Below, in pieces: positions 7,575 through 14,937 of a stretch of DNA of 64,000 nt; the stretch's first letter is position 1; each line of letters starts with the position of its first letter. The notes beneath the pieces are model-generated. The model was given only the letters and a program-made list of their open reading frames with translations. It searched no databases and was not told the origin of the DNA. A program made the translations under genes and the position numbers. The DNA is from Ruminococcus sp. (GTDB taxonomy: Bacteria; Bacillota; Clostridia; Oscillospirales; Ruminococcaceae), in contig NZ_JAHZAX010000003.1 in the NCBI RefSeq assembly GCF_019423705.1, positions 186,001 through 250,000 of the forward strand, read 5' to 3'.

Positions 7575-8213
7575 ATGAACATTGTAATGATAGATGACGA
7601 CAAGCTTGTGGCAATGTCGCTGAAAACCATACTTGAAAGCACAGGCAAAATAACAGTCCTTGCCAGCGGAAATAGCGGTGAAGAGGCCATAGCCCTTTAC
7701 GACCAGCACTCCCCCGATTGTATCCTTATGGATATCAGAATGAAGGGTATGAGCGGACTTGAAGCAGGCGAAATAATCCTCGACAAGCACCCCGACGCAA
7801 AAATCCTCTACCTAACCACATTTTCCGATGACGAATACATAATCAAAGCCGTTCTTATGGGCGCAAAGGGCTATATCCTCAAACAGGATTTTGAAAGCAT
7901 TGCCCCTGCCCTTGAAACAGTTATGAAAGGTCAGACCGTGTTCGGCAGCGAGGTGGCAAACAAGCTCCCCGAGCTGATACAAAACAAGGGCAGCTTTGAT
8001 TTCAGCCGCTTTGATATCGGCGAAAAGGAGCAGGAGATAATCACCCTTGTGTCGAAAGGTCTCAGCAACAAAGAGATATCACAAATGCTGTATCTGAGCG
8101 AAGGCACAGTCCGCAATTATATCAGCACCATACTAGAAAAACTCTCCCTCCGTGACCGCACACAGCTTGCGGTGTTCTATTATACAAATATAGACAGAAA
8201 TTCGACGGTTTAG
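7575..8213 (+). CDS. NarL/LuxR-family response regulator
   Basis: 212 residues. The receiver domain (1-120) has the acidic pair in MIDDDK (residues 7-9), phosphoacceptor Asp53 in LMDIRMKGMSG, and Lys in GYILKQD. The C-terminal GerE-type helix-turn-helix spans about 147-205 (EKEQEIITLVSKGLSNKEIS ... LSEGTVRNYISTILEKL). It pairs with the kinase upstream. Such regulators bind inverted repeats as dimers, so the GTGACA-TT-TGTCAC palindrome at 6380 is a candidate site. Confidence 0.94.
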   Translation: MNIVMIDDDKLVAMSLKTILESTGKITVLASGNSGEEAIALYDQHSPDCILMDIRMKGMSGLEAGEIILDKHPDAKILYLTTFSDDEYIIKAVLMGAKGYILKQDFESIAPALETVMKGQTVFGSEVANKLPELIQNKGSFDFSRFDIGEKEQEIITLVSKGLSNKEISQMLYLSEGTVRNYISTILEKLSLRDRTQLAVFYYTNIDRNSTV

Positions 8214-8258
8214 GCAAAACATACAATAAGCTCTATTCCACCGAGCGAATAAACTAAT

Positions 8259-8284
8259 GGGACGTCGAGGACGCCGTCCCCTAC
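8259..8284. repeat. Short palindromic repeat, GGGCG...CGCCCCTAC family
   Basis: GGGACG...CGTCCC followed by CTAC, a variant of the repeat at 3026-3049. Confidence 0.5.
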
Positions 8285-8286
8285 AT

Positions 8287-8315
8287 AAAAAATACGCCCC
8301 ACAAAAGTAGAGCGT
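8287..8315 (-). terminator. Second terminator downstream of tRNA-Leu
   Basis: Minus-strand stem TACGCTCTAC-TTTT-GTGGGGCGTA (pairs with G-U wobble) followed by TTTTTT. Almost the same sequence as the terminator at 8379-8410; it looks like a local duplication. Confidence 0.75.
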
Positions 8316-8378
8316 AAATAAACGGGGTGCAAGCACCTATCATTGTTCGGTTTATAAACAAAACTTTCTCAGCGGTGC

Positions 8379-8410
8379 AAAAAAATCACGCCCCACAAAA
8401 GTGGAGCGTA
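8379..8410 (-). terminator. Terminator of tRNA-Leu
   Basis: Minus-strand stem ACGCTCCAC-TTTT-GTGGGGCGT followed by a T-run, starting nine bases after the CCA end of the tRNA. Confidence 0.85.
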
Positions 8411-8418
8411 TTTACAAT

Positions 8419-8505
8419 TGGTGCCGGTGACCGGGGTCGAACCGGTACGGTATCGCTACCATCGGATTTTGAGTCCGACACGTCTGCCAATTCCATCACA
8501 CCGGC
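8419..8505 (-). tRNA. tRNA-Leu(CAA)
   Basis: Complete class II tRNA with encoded CCA. Acceptor stem GCCGGTG/CACCGGC with discriminator A, anticodon stem TCGGA/TCCGA around the loop CTCAAAA (anticodon CAA, reading UUG), a long variable arm (GGTAGCGATACC) and T-loop GGTTCGACCCC. Each stem was checked by eye. Confidence 0.97.
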
Positions 8506-8630
8506 ATACCATCAACTATGATATTATACCACACCGCCAGCGATTTGTCAAGCAGATACGCAATATTTTTTACTTTTTACACCTGCTTTGCCCTTTGTAC
8601 ACATTTACCATAAAACAAGCTGGCCTCCTA

Positions 8631-8659
8631 TTGACTTTTGGAGGAATTTATGATATACT
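8631..8659 (+). promoter_or_regulatory. Promoter of the cheY-cheX-like operon
   Basis: -35 TTGACT (8631-8636), 17-bp spacer, -10 TATACT (8654-8659). Transcription would start at the left end of the palindromic relic at 8675, giving a leader of about 130 nt. Confidence 0.75.
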
Positions 8660-8674
8660 ATAAAAACAAGGTGT

Positions 8675-8717
8675 TTAGGACAATAACGCACGCTCTATCC
8701 TTGTGCGTTGTTGCCTT
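8675..8717. mobile_element. Relic of the MITE-like family
   Basis: TTAGGACAATAACGCAC at the left and CCTTGTGCGTTGTTGCCTTA at the right resemble the termini of the 180-bp element at 2572-2751 with the interior deleted. It forms a hairpin at the start of the cheY transcript. Confidence 0.55.
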
Positions 8718-8797
8718 ACAGATACATACGCCGCTCATCGGCAATAGTGCGGCGACACCTATAAATATACACAACACCATTTAGGAGGGGTTCATCA

Positions 8798-9178
8798 ATG
8801 AATATAAGTGATATGACTGTACTCATCTGTGACGACTCGATGTTCGCACGGAAAAAGCTGAGTATGTCAATTTCCAGCTTCGGGGTCAAGGCTGTTTTTG
8901 AAGCCGCTGACGGCGAGGAAGCTGTGGCAAAATATACGGAGAATAAGCCTGACGTAGTGTTTATGGATATCATTATGCCAAAGGTAACAGGTCTTGAGGC
9001 GCTCAAGCAGATTATCGATATCGACCCGGACGCTAAGGTCATAATGGCTTCGTCCGTTGGTACACAGGGTCACCTTAAGGAAGCTCTCAAAGCAGGCGCT
9101 GTTGACTTCTTGCAGAAGCCTATCGCTGATGAGGACGCTATGAAAGTCCTCGAGAACGTTGCAAAGGGGGTTCTGTAA
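8798..9178 (+). CDS. CheY-like single-domain response regulator
   Basis: 126-residue receiver with no output domain. Acidic pocket CDDS (Asp12/13), phosphoacceptor Asp57 in VVFMDIIMPKVTG, the Ser/Thr position in MASSVG and Lys in DFLQKPI. The sequence is of the CheY/CheB-receiver type, suggesting interaction with the flagellar switch or another target. The ATG at 8798 follows AGGAGGGG. The stop is directly followed by the ATG of the next gene, so the pair is one operon. The chemoreceptor at 42.7-44.8 kb shows that a chemotaxis system exists in this genome. Confidence 0.9.
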   Translation: MNISDMTVLICDDSMFARKKLSMSISSFGVKAVFEAADGEEAVAKYTENKPDVVFMDIIMPKVTGLEALKQIIDIDPDAKVIMASSVGTQGHLKEALKAGAVDFLQKPIADEDAMKVLENVAKGVL

Positions 9179-10060
9179 ATGTTTGCGCAGTTTTTTGGTG
9201 GTTATCTCTTCAACCATAAGCTTTGCTCCGCAGAGGATCTGACGCAGGCCTTTGAAGCAAAGAAGCATACAAGACTCCGCCTCGGCGTGCTTGCTATCAA
9301 CGCAGGACTTATGACAGCCGAGCAGGTCGAGCACGTTAATATCACTCAGCAGAGCGTTGATAAGCGCTTCGGCGACCTTGCCGTTGAGCTTGGCTATGTT
9401 ACCGCTGACGACGTTGAAAAGCTCCTTGCACAGCAGCCGACCGATTATCTGCTGCTTGGTCAGACACTTGTAAACAACGGCGCACTTACTAACGCCGAGT
9501 TTGAAAAGGCTATCAACGACTATAAGGCTGAAAATCAGATCACAGACGAGGTCTCAGATAATCAGAGCGAAACGCTCCACAACCTTATCAAAGAGTTCTA
9601 TCACTTCGATAATGCCGAAAATGCAAGAATTTGCACAGATTATGTGACGCTTCTTTTTAAGAACCTTATCAGATTTATCGGCGACGACTTCACGCCAATG
9701 GAAGCTTCTATCGTTGGCTCTTATAAGGCTGAGAACCTTGTTATGCAGAAAGTTCAGGGCAGCTATAACGCCTGCGCCTGCATTGCCGCTGACAGCGCCG
9801 CTTATCTTGGCTTCGCTGAAAGATTTGCAAAGGAAAGCTTCAATGAAGTTGACGACTTCGTAAACGCAACAGTCGGCGAGTTCCTTAACGTAAACGACGG
9901 ACTGTTCATCGTAAACGAATCAAACGAGCACGGCGTTGAGCTGACACTCACTCCGCAGGAGCTCTTCCCTGAGCAGGATATCTCATTCGAGAACACAGCA
10001 TTCTGCATTCCTGTAAACTTCCCATTCGGCAAGGTGAACTTCATCATCGCCGCTAAGTGA
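9179..10060 (+). CDS. CheX-like protein with N-terminal GspE/MshEN-like repeats
   Basis: 293 residues. The N-terminal ~120 residues hold three copies of a pattern seen in GspE/MshE N-domains: LGVLAINAGLMTAEQVEHV, FGDLAVELGYVTADDVEKLL and LGQTLVNNGALTNAEFEKAI. The C-terminal part (from about 145) resembles CheX phosphatases: the segment ATVGEFLNVNDG has the E-x2-N active-site pair used to dephosphorylate CheY-P. It starts directly at the end of the cheY gene, so it is probably the phosphatase or a binding partner of that CheY. The MshEN-type repeats, which can bind cyclic di-GMP in other proteins, make this an unusual fusion. CheX assignment is by motif and context. Confidence 0.65.
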   Translation: MFAQFFGGYLFNHKLCSAEDLTQAFEAKKHTRLRLGVLAINAGLMTAEQVEHVNITQQSVDKRFGDLAVELGYVTADDVEKLLAQQPTDYLLLGQTLVNNGALTNAEFEKAINDYKAENQITDEVSDNQSETLHNLIKEFYHFDNAENARICTDYVTLLFKNLIRFIGDDFTPMEASIVGSYKAENLVMQKVQGSYNACACIAADSAAYLGFAERFAKESFNEVDDFVNATVGEFLNVNDGLFIVNESNEHGVELTLTPQELFPEQDISFENTAFCIPVNFPFGKVNFIIAAK

Positions 10061-10096
10061 TTTTGCAGGACAAGCGATCTTTGTACATAACATTTT

Positions 10097-10134
10097 CAGC
10101 CGCAAGCCTTTTTGACCTGCGGCTGTTTGATTTG
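10097..10134 (+). terminator. Terminator of the cheY-cheX-like operon
   Basis: CAGCCGCA...TGCGGCTG stem followed by TTTGATTTG, 36 bp after the stop. Confidence 0.75.
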
Positions 10135-10208
10135 TATGATTTGTCGAAATTATCATATTGAGCGCATAAGGCGTATTATAAATTACGAAACTTTTTTCAA
10201 AAAAAGCC

Positions 10209-10237
10209 TTGCAATTTCAAGCGGTTTGTGGTATAAT
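10209..10237 (+). promoter_or_regulatory. SRP RNA promoter
   Basis: -35 TTGCAA (10209-10214), 17-bp spacer, -10 TATAAT (10232-10237). Confidence 0.75.
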
Positions 10238-10282
10238 AGTGAAGTAACAAAAGTTAGATTGATATGATTCAGTTATTGTTCC

Positions 10283-10424
10283 TCATCAATCCGAGATATA
10301 GGTGTGTGGGTCCTGTGCAATGAAACGCTGTGAACCATGTCAGGCGGGGAACCGAGCAGCATTAAGCGGTCTGTTTCGTGTGTCACAGTTCCGCCCGCAC
10401 GCCGATATGTCGGATTGATTTTTT
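10283..10424 (+). ncRNA. ffs: Signal recognition particle RNA (SRP RNA)
   Basis: RNA scaffold of the signal recognition particle that binds Ffh. The 5' end TCAATCCGA pairs with TCGGATTGA at the 3' end, which runs into a T-run at 10419-10424. The apical domain IV is recognisable: GTGAACC, GTCAGG, a GGAACCGAGCAGC internal-loop segment (compare GGAAGGAAGCAGC in other bacteria) and GTGTCACAG. The position directly upstream of dnaX matches Bacillus and many Firmicutes. Exact ends are approximate; the primary transcript probably starts near 10244. Confidence 0.88.
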
Positions 10425-10463
10425 ATGCGCAATTGCCTATTTGTCTTGATGGGAGTGAGGGTT

Positions 10464-12065
10464 TTGTATCAGGCATTGTATAGAAAATGGCGTCCAATGT
10501 CTTTTGACGACGTTGTTTCGCAGCCACATATCACCACCACTCTGAAAAATCAGATCAAAAGCGGCAAGACCGCTCACGCATATCTCTTCACAGGCTCGAG
10601 AGGTACTGGTAAGACCACTTGTGCGAGGATATTCGCAAAGGCCATAAACTGCCTTGATCCTCACGATGGCGAGCCTTGCCTTGAGTGCGATATCTGCAAA
10701 AATGCCGATAACGGCGCACTTTCGGATATAATCGAGATCGACGCCGCCTCAAATTCAAAGGTGGACGATATCAGAGAGCTTCGTGAGGGCGTTGTTTATA
10801 CTCCGGAGATATGTAAATATAAGGTGTATATAATTGACGAGGTGCATATGCTTTCGCCTGGTGCGTTCAACGCCCTGCTGAAAACTATGGAAGAGCCTCC
10901 TCCGCACGTCAAGTTCATTCTTGCCACCACGGAGATACATAAAGTGCCTGCGACTATCGTCTCAAGATGTCAACATTTTGACTTCCACAGGATTAAAAAT
11001 GAAGATATCGTTTCGAGGCTTATGTACATCGCTTCGCAGGAGGGTTTCACCCTTCACGAGGACGCCGCAGGTATGATCGCACGGCTTTCCGACGGCGGTA
11101 TGCGTGACGCTTTGAGCCTTTTGGATCAATGCGTTGCATACGAAAATGATATCACCCTCGACGTTGTTTCATCTGCGTCGGGAATCGCAGGAAGAGATTA
11201 CCTCTTCGATATACTTGAGAAAATAAGCGATAAGGACGCTGCTGCGGCGCTAAAGACCGTTGACAGGCTTTACGATATGTCCAAGGACTTGAAAGTTCTT
11301 GCAGGCGAGTTGCTTGCACAGATGAGAAATGTTATGCTCATCAAAACTATCGACAACAGCCGTGAACTTATCACCTGCCTGCCCGAAGAGTTCAACCGAC
11401 TGACAAAGATCGCCGAGAAAATGAAGCTTGACGATATCCTCAGCGATATAACCATTCTTCAAGAATGCAGCGAGCGTTTCGCACGAAGCACTTCAAAGCG
11501 TATCGAGCTTGAAATGTGTCTTGTGAAGCTTTGCGGCGCAAAGGCGAAGGCTTCCACAGGCGGTGTTTCGGCTGGCGGTGCGGAGATAACCGCACTTATG
11601 AACAGGATAGCGCAACTTGAAAACGCCCTTAAAAACGGCGCTGCCATACCACAGCCAACGGGCGGACAACCTGTTCAGACCGAGCAGCCAAAGCCAAGAC
11701 CCGTCGATCCCGACTTCAAAAAGATGAAGCCCAGCGACTTCAAGATCGTCGAAACTTGGGATTCAATTATCCAGCAGGTCAACGAGGTCAACCCAGCTAT
11801 CGGCTGTTTTCTCATCGATTCAAAAGCGTATATGTGTCAAAACGTACTGCTGATGATCGTCCACAATGACTTTTATCTGAAAAAGTTCAAGGCAAGCGGC
11901 GATGCCACGGTGTTAAATGACATTCTCAAAAATAATTTCGGACAGACCTTCACTATCAAGGTGAAATCCGCCAAGAACGTAGCTCCCGAGGATAAGGAAA
12001 ATCCTATCAATCAGCTACTCGAAAAGGCGAAAAAGCTTGATATTGAGGTTGATATAAAAAAATAA
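10464..12065 (+). CDS. dnaX: DNA polymerase III subunit gamma/tau
   Basis: 533-residue clamp-loader ATPase of the replisome. Walker A GSRGTGKT (44-51), zinc-binding cysteines in CLDPHDGEPCLECDICK, Walker B YIIDEVHM, the SRC sensor in TIVSRCQHFDF; the C-terminal third carries the tau-like region. Start: TTG at 10464, six bases after GGGAGTGAGGG. The in-frame ATG at 10425 lies inside the SRP RNA terminator and would add 13 residues unlike DnaX, whereas from the TTG the protein begins (M)YQALYRKWRP, the family N-terminus. First gene of dnaX-ybaB-recR. Confidence 0.96.
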   Translation: MYQALYRKWRPMSFDDVVSQPHITTTLKNQIKSGKTAHAYLFTGSRGTGKTTCARIFAKAINCLDPHDGEPCLECDICKNADNGALSDIIEIDAASNSKVDDIRELREGVVYTPEICKYKVYIIDEVHMLSPGAFNALLKTMEEPPPHVKFILATTEIHKVPATIVSRCQHFDFHRIKNEDIVSRLMYIASQEGFTLHEDAAGMIARLSDGGMRDALSLLDQCVAYENDITLDVVSSASGIAGRDYLFDILEKISDKDAAAALKTVDRLYDMSKDLKVLAGELLAQMRNVMLIKTIDNSRELITCLPEEFNRLTKIAEKMKLDDILSDITILQECSERFARSTSKRIELEMCLVKLCGAKAKASTGGVSAGGAEITALMNRIAQLENALKNGAAIPQPTGGQPVQTEQPKPRPVDPDFKKMKPSDFKIVETWDSIIQQVNEVNPAIGCFLIDSKAYMCQNVLLMIVHNDFYLKKFKASGDATVLNDILKNNFGQTFTIKVKSAKNVAPEDKENPINQLLEKAKKLDIEVDIKK

Positions 12066-12089
12066 TTTAGATTTTAAGGAGTTTTTAAA

Positions 12090-12440
12090 ATGAAAGCAAG
12101 ACTTCCACAGGGTATGGGCAAGGGTCCATCAAATAATATGAATCAGATGCTCAAGCAGGCTCAGAAAATGCAGGACGAGATCACAGCTCTCCAGGCTGAC
12201 CTCGAGCAGAGAGAATTCACAGGCACAGCAGGCGGCGGAGTTGTTGAGGTAACTATCAACGGCAAGAGAAACGTGCTCAAGCTCAATATCAAGCCTGAGG
12301 TCGTTGATCCAGAGGACGTTGAGACACTTCAGGACCTCGTAATGGCTGCGTTCAATCAGGCTGTTGCAAATCTTGACGAGGTAAGCGACACAGAAATGCA
12401 GAAGCTTACAGGCGGAGTTTCATTCCCTGGTCTTTTCTAA
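12090..12440 (+). CDS. YbaB/EbfC family nucleoid-associated protein
   Basis: 116 residues. Small DNA-binding protein that dimerises through its helices; in this position it is the standard partner of recR. Signature segments MLKQAQKMQDEITALQADLE and GGGVVEVTINGKRNVLKLNI, ending GGVSFPGLF. The ATG follows TTAAGGAG. Its stop codon TAA shares a base with the recR ATG. Confidence 0.95.
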   Translation: MKARLPQGMGKGPSNNMNQMLKQAQKMQDEITALQADLEQREFTGTAGGGVVEVTINGKRNVLKLNIKPEVVDPEDVETLQDLVMAAFNQAVANLDEVSDTEMQKLTGGVSFPGLF

Positions 12441-13042
12441 TGGCTGAATCAAATGCGCTTCCGCTTGTGCTGCTCGCCGAACAGTTCGCAAAATTGCCAG
12501 GTATCGGTATGAAAACAGCCCAGCGGCTTGCTTATCACGTTATGTCGATGACTGACGAAGAAGCGTCGGCGTTCGCAAATGCTATCGCCAATGCACACAA
12601 GACCGTTCATCTTTGCAAGGTCTGTCAGAATTTCACAGACCAGCCTAAATGCCCTATCTGCGCCGATCCAAGGCGTGACCATACAACAGTTTGCGTTGTT
12701 GAGGATCCAAAAGATATTGCGGCATTTGAGCGAACCAAAGAGTACAAAGGCGTTTATCACGTTCTTCACGGCCTTATATCCCCTATCGACGGCATTTCTC
12801 CCGATAAGCTGAAGATCAAAGAGCTTCTTGCCAGGATCGAACCCGAGAATATCGGCGAGGTCATTATGGCGACCAACCCGACTGTTGAGGGCGAAGCTAC
12901 TGCGATGTACATTTCAAAGCTTTTGAAGCCACTCGGCGTAAAAGTCACACGGCTTGCATTCGGTCTGCCGATCGGCGGCGTGCTGGAATATGCCGACGAG
13001 GTGACGCTTTACAAAGCTCTCGAAAACAGAAACGAGATATAG
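12440..13042 (+). CDS. recR: Recombination mediator RecR
   Basis: 200 residues. RecR helps load RecA on gapped DNA with RecO/RecF. Helix-hairpin-helix FAKLPGIGMKTAQRLAYH (17-34), a C4 zinc finger CKVCQNFTDQPKCPIC, a TOPRIM domain with VVEDPKD and NPTVEGEATAMYI, and the C-terminal GLPIGGVLEYADEVTL. The start codon overlaps the ybaB stop by one base. Confidence 0.97.
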   Translation: MAESNALPLVLLAEQFAKLPGIGMKTAQRLAYHVMSMTDEEASAFANAIANAHKTVHLCKVCQNFTDQPKCPICADPRRDHTTVCVVEDPKDIAAFERTKEYKGVYHVLHGLISPIDGISPDKLKIKELLARIEPENIGEVIMATNPTVEGEATAMYISKLLKPLGVKVTRLAFGLPIGGVLEYADEVTLYKALENRNEI

Positions 13043-13054
13043 CAAATAACACAA

Positions 13055-13086
13055 AACCTCCCCGATCATTCGGAGAGGTTTTTTTT
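13055..13086 (+). terminator. recR operon terminator
   Basis: AACCTC(C/T)CCGA-TCAT-TCGGAGAGGTT stem followed by TTTTTT. The last codons of the convergent tadA gene (KKNLSE, stop at 13066) lie inside this hairpin. Confidence 0.88.
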
Positions 13087-13569
13087 ATGCGTTTTTGATT
13101 TTGTTGATTTTGCAATGCGTAAATTTTTGAAAAAATCCGACAACACCCCAGCGCAACGCTCTTCAAGCACTCCGCCAGTGCACAGCGGCTTGTGATTATA
13201 AGGCAGCTCAAAAAGGTTCACCACCGAACCGCAGGAGCCTGCCTTTTTATCATATGCGCCGAACACAACACGCTCCACCCGAGAATTTATTATCGCACCT
13301 GCGCACATCGGACAAGGCTCAAGTGTCACAAAAAGTTCGCAGCCCATAAGCCGCCAGCCACCAAGCTTTCGGCTCGCTTGGTCGATAGCCACAACTTCTG
13401 CGTGAGTTAGGGGCGATCTGCCATATTCACGTCGGTTAAATCCCCTGCCGACAATTTCTCCAGTTGAACGGTCAACAACGATCGCACCAACAGGCACTTC
13501 GCCATGCTCCGCCGCCAGCGCCGCAAGCTCCAGCGCCTTTTGCATATAAAGTTCGTCCCGTGTCATCAT
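13066..13569 (-). CDS. tadA: tRNA-specific adenosine deaminase
   Basis: 167 residues. Converts the wobble adenosine of tRNA-Arg(ACG) to inosine. Zinc and catalytic motifs THAEVVAI (HAE) and EPCPMCAGAI (PCxxC) are intact; the substrate-contact loop GAYDKKAGSCGS is also present. The ATG at 13569 overlaps the stop of the upstream gene in an ATGA and has GAGGG close by; the 16-codon upstream extension lies inside that gene. The C-terminus has a basic tail encoded partly by the recR terminator. tadA, SRP RNA, dnaX, ybaB and recR are neighbours in Bacillus too; here tadA is inverted. Confidence 0.95.
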   Translation of the reverse strand: MMTRDELYMQKALELAALAAEHGEVPVGAIVVDRSTGEIVGRGFNRREYGRSPLTHAEVVAIDQASRKLGGWRLMGCELFVTLEPCPMCAGAIINSRVERVVFGAYDKKAGSCGSVVNLFELPYNHKPLCTGGVLEERCAGVLSDFFKNLRIAKSTKSKTHKKNLSE

Positions 13570-14723
13570 ATTACCCTCGAGCAGACGAAAACTGCAACCA
13601 GCACGGCCGCTATCCAAGCAGCAACGCTGTTTGTGGCAATAAAGGACTTGATACGCTTCGACATCGCCATATACGAATTATCGTGCTCGATGTTGAACGA
13701 CCAGTCGCCAAAGCTTGTGAGCCTTGAATATAGTATCAGCGAGATCGCAACGATCGCAGCGCAGACAACAACTTCAATTACCACGGAATATGTCATATTA
13801 TATATGTGAATATAAGAAAGCATATAGTTTATGATATGAGAGCAAATGCTCATATACACTGCCGTCATAACAGAACCAGTTCTGATAGTGAAAAATCCCA
13901 ACACAGCCGTGCAGCAGACAACAAACAAGAAGTATGTAGCATCATAAAAGCACAATGCATTGACAAGCGCAGTTATAATTATAGCGAAAGTGTCGCCAAA
14001 TTGGCGGAAAGTTTGAAGCACAACTCCTCTGAAGAATATCTCCTGCACTATTGGATACGCAATTGCAAAGAAAATAAATGACGTCATCATTGTTGCAGGA
14101 TCGTCGCTATAAACCATAATAGAATAAATGCCATCAATGTGCACAAGTCCAAACAGATGAGATATTGCATATTGCCCAATTCTACCAATAACGATCATAA
14201 CCATCATTATGACGAGCGCCGTGCCACGCATTTTTTCATAGCCCTGCGAATTTGCAAAAATAACCTTGTTCGGTATTTTCGTCACAAGCTTGAAAACCAG
14301 CGCAGGCATAAGAAATTTCGCCACATAAAAACAGCCCATCACAACGGTCATACCAAGACCGTAATGGCTATAAGTGCCTTTAGTCTGCGAAAAATAAATT
14401 ATGGTGCCCGTAGTGTCCGGGGCAAATTTGTTCACGAACATATAATTCGCCACGTCGATAACAAGCATTATTATCATCACAATGCCAAGCAAACTGCAAC
14501 ATTTCAGCATTGAAATGCGCTCCGCCACCTCGGCCTTATGAGGAACAAAACCCTCGCCGTCTATGTAGGAATGTTCTCTTGTGTCGTGAATGAACTGAAA
14601 ACCGAAGGAATTGTGCGGATTTGCACGCCATTCAGCGTAGGACTTTTTATATTCGTCGCTCTGATTTTGATAAGTGGCGTCATTTGCCACGTCGATGAGA
14701 TAATCCTGCTTTTTTGCGCTCAA
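13566..14723 (-). CDS. CPBP-family intramembrane protein, degenerate active site
   Basis: About 385 residues: a cytosolic N-terminal ~70 residues and eight or so membrane helices. The CPBP (Abi/CAAX-protease-like) core is recognisable in IVQEIFFRGVVLQTF, but the canonical EExxxR reads QEIFFR, the second-motif histidine is missing in NALCFYDATYFLF, and the third motif is HIIN rather than HxxxN. It may therefore not be an active protease. Start uncertain: a TTG at 14723 follows AAGGGGGG at about ten bases; another TTG at 14747 lacks a site. A TATAAT lies just upstream (around 14770-14780). It overlaps tadA by four bases. Confidence 0.7.
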   Translation of the reverse strand: MSAKKQDYLIDVANDATYQNQSDEYKKSYAEWRANPHNSFGFQFIHDTREHSYIDGEGFVPHKAEVAERISMLKCCSLLGIVMIIMLVIDVANYMFVNKFAPDTTGTIIYFSQTKGTYSHYGLGMTVVMGCFYVAKFLMPALVFKLVTKIPNKVIFANSQGYEKMRGTALVIMMVMIVIGRIGQYAISHLFGLVHIDGIYSIMVYSDDPATMMTSFIFFAIAYPIVQEIFFRGVVLQTFRQFGDTFAIIITALVNALCFYDATYFLFVVCCTAVLGFFTIRTGSVMTAVYMSICSHIINYMLSYIHIYNMTYSVVIEVVVCAAIVAISLILYSRLTSFGDWSFNIEHDNSYMAMSKRIKSFIATNSVAAWIAAVLVAVFVCSRVI

Positions 14724-14837
14724 AACGTCCGCACCCCCCTTGTGCAAAATTGATAATAGCTGTATATTATAATTATATCATATCTCTCCACGATTTAAAA
14801 GTGCGGAAGCCTTATTTTACGCTCTGTTAACAATAAA

Positions 14838-14875
14838 TTTAGGCAACACCCCATAACTCTTGCGATGTTACCTAA
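14838..14875. mobile_element. Relic of the MITE-like family
   Basis: TTAGGCAACACC at the left and TGTTACCTAA at the right match the terminal repeat of the 180-bp element at 2572-2751; the interior is lost. It lies between the CPBP gene and the tuf terminator. Confidence 0.5.
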
Positions 14876-14884
14876 CAAATAAAC

Positions 14885-14919
14885 AAAAAAAATTCGGGCA
14901 CGAAGCTCGTACCCGAATT
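14885..14919 (-). terminator. tuf terminator
   Basis: Minus-strand stem ATTCGGGTACGA/TCGTGCCCGAAT followed by a run of eight T, 19 bp after the tuf stop. Confidence 0.9.
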
Positions 14920-14937
14920 TGAAATGTTTAACTAAAA

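Noticed and set aside
8418..8663. Open frame starting MVPVTGVEPVRYRY on the plus strand
   Set aside because: It is the antisense of tRNA-Leu, a well-known source of false proteins.
10425..10463. ATG at 10425 as the dnaX start
   Set aside because: It lies inside the SRP RNA terminator and adds residues unlike DnaX; TTG at 10464 has a proper ribosome site.
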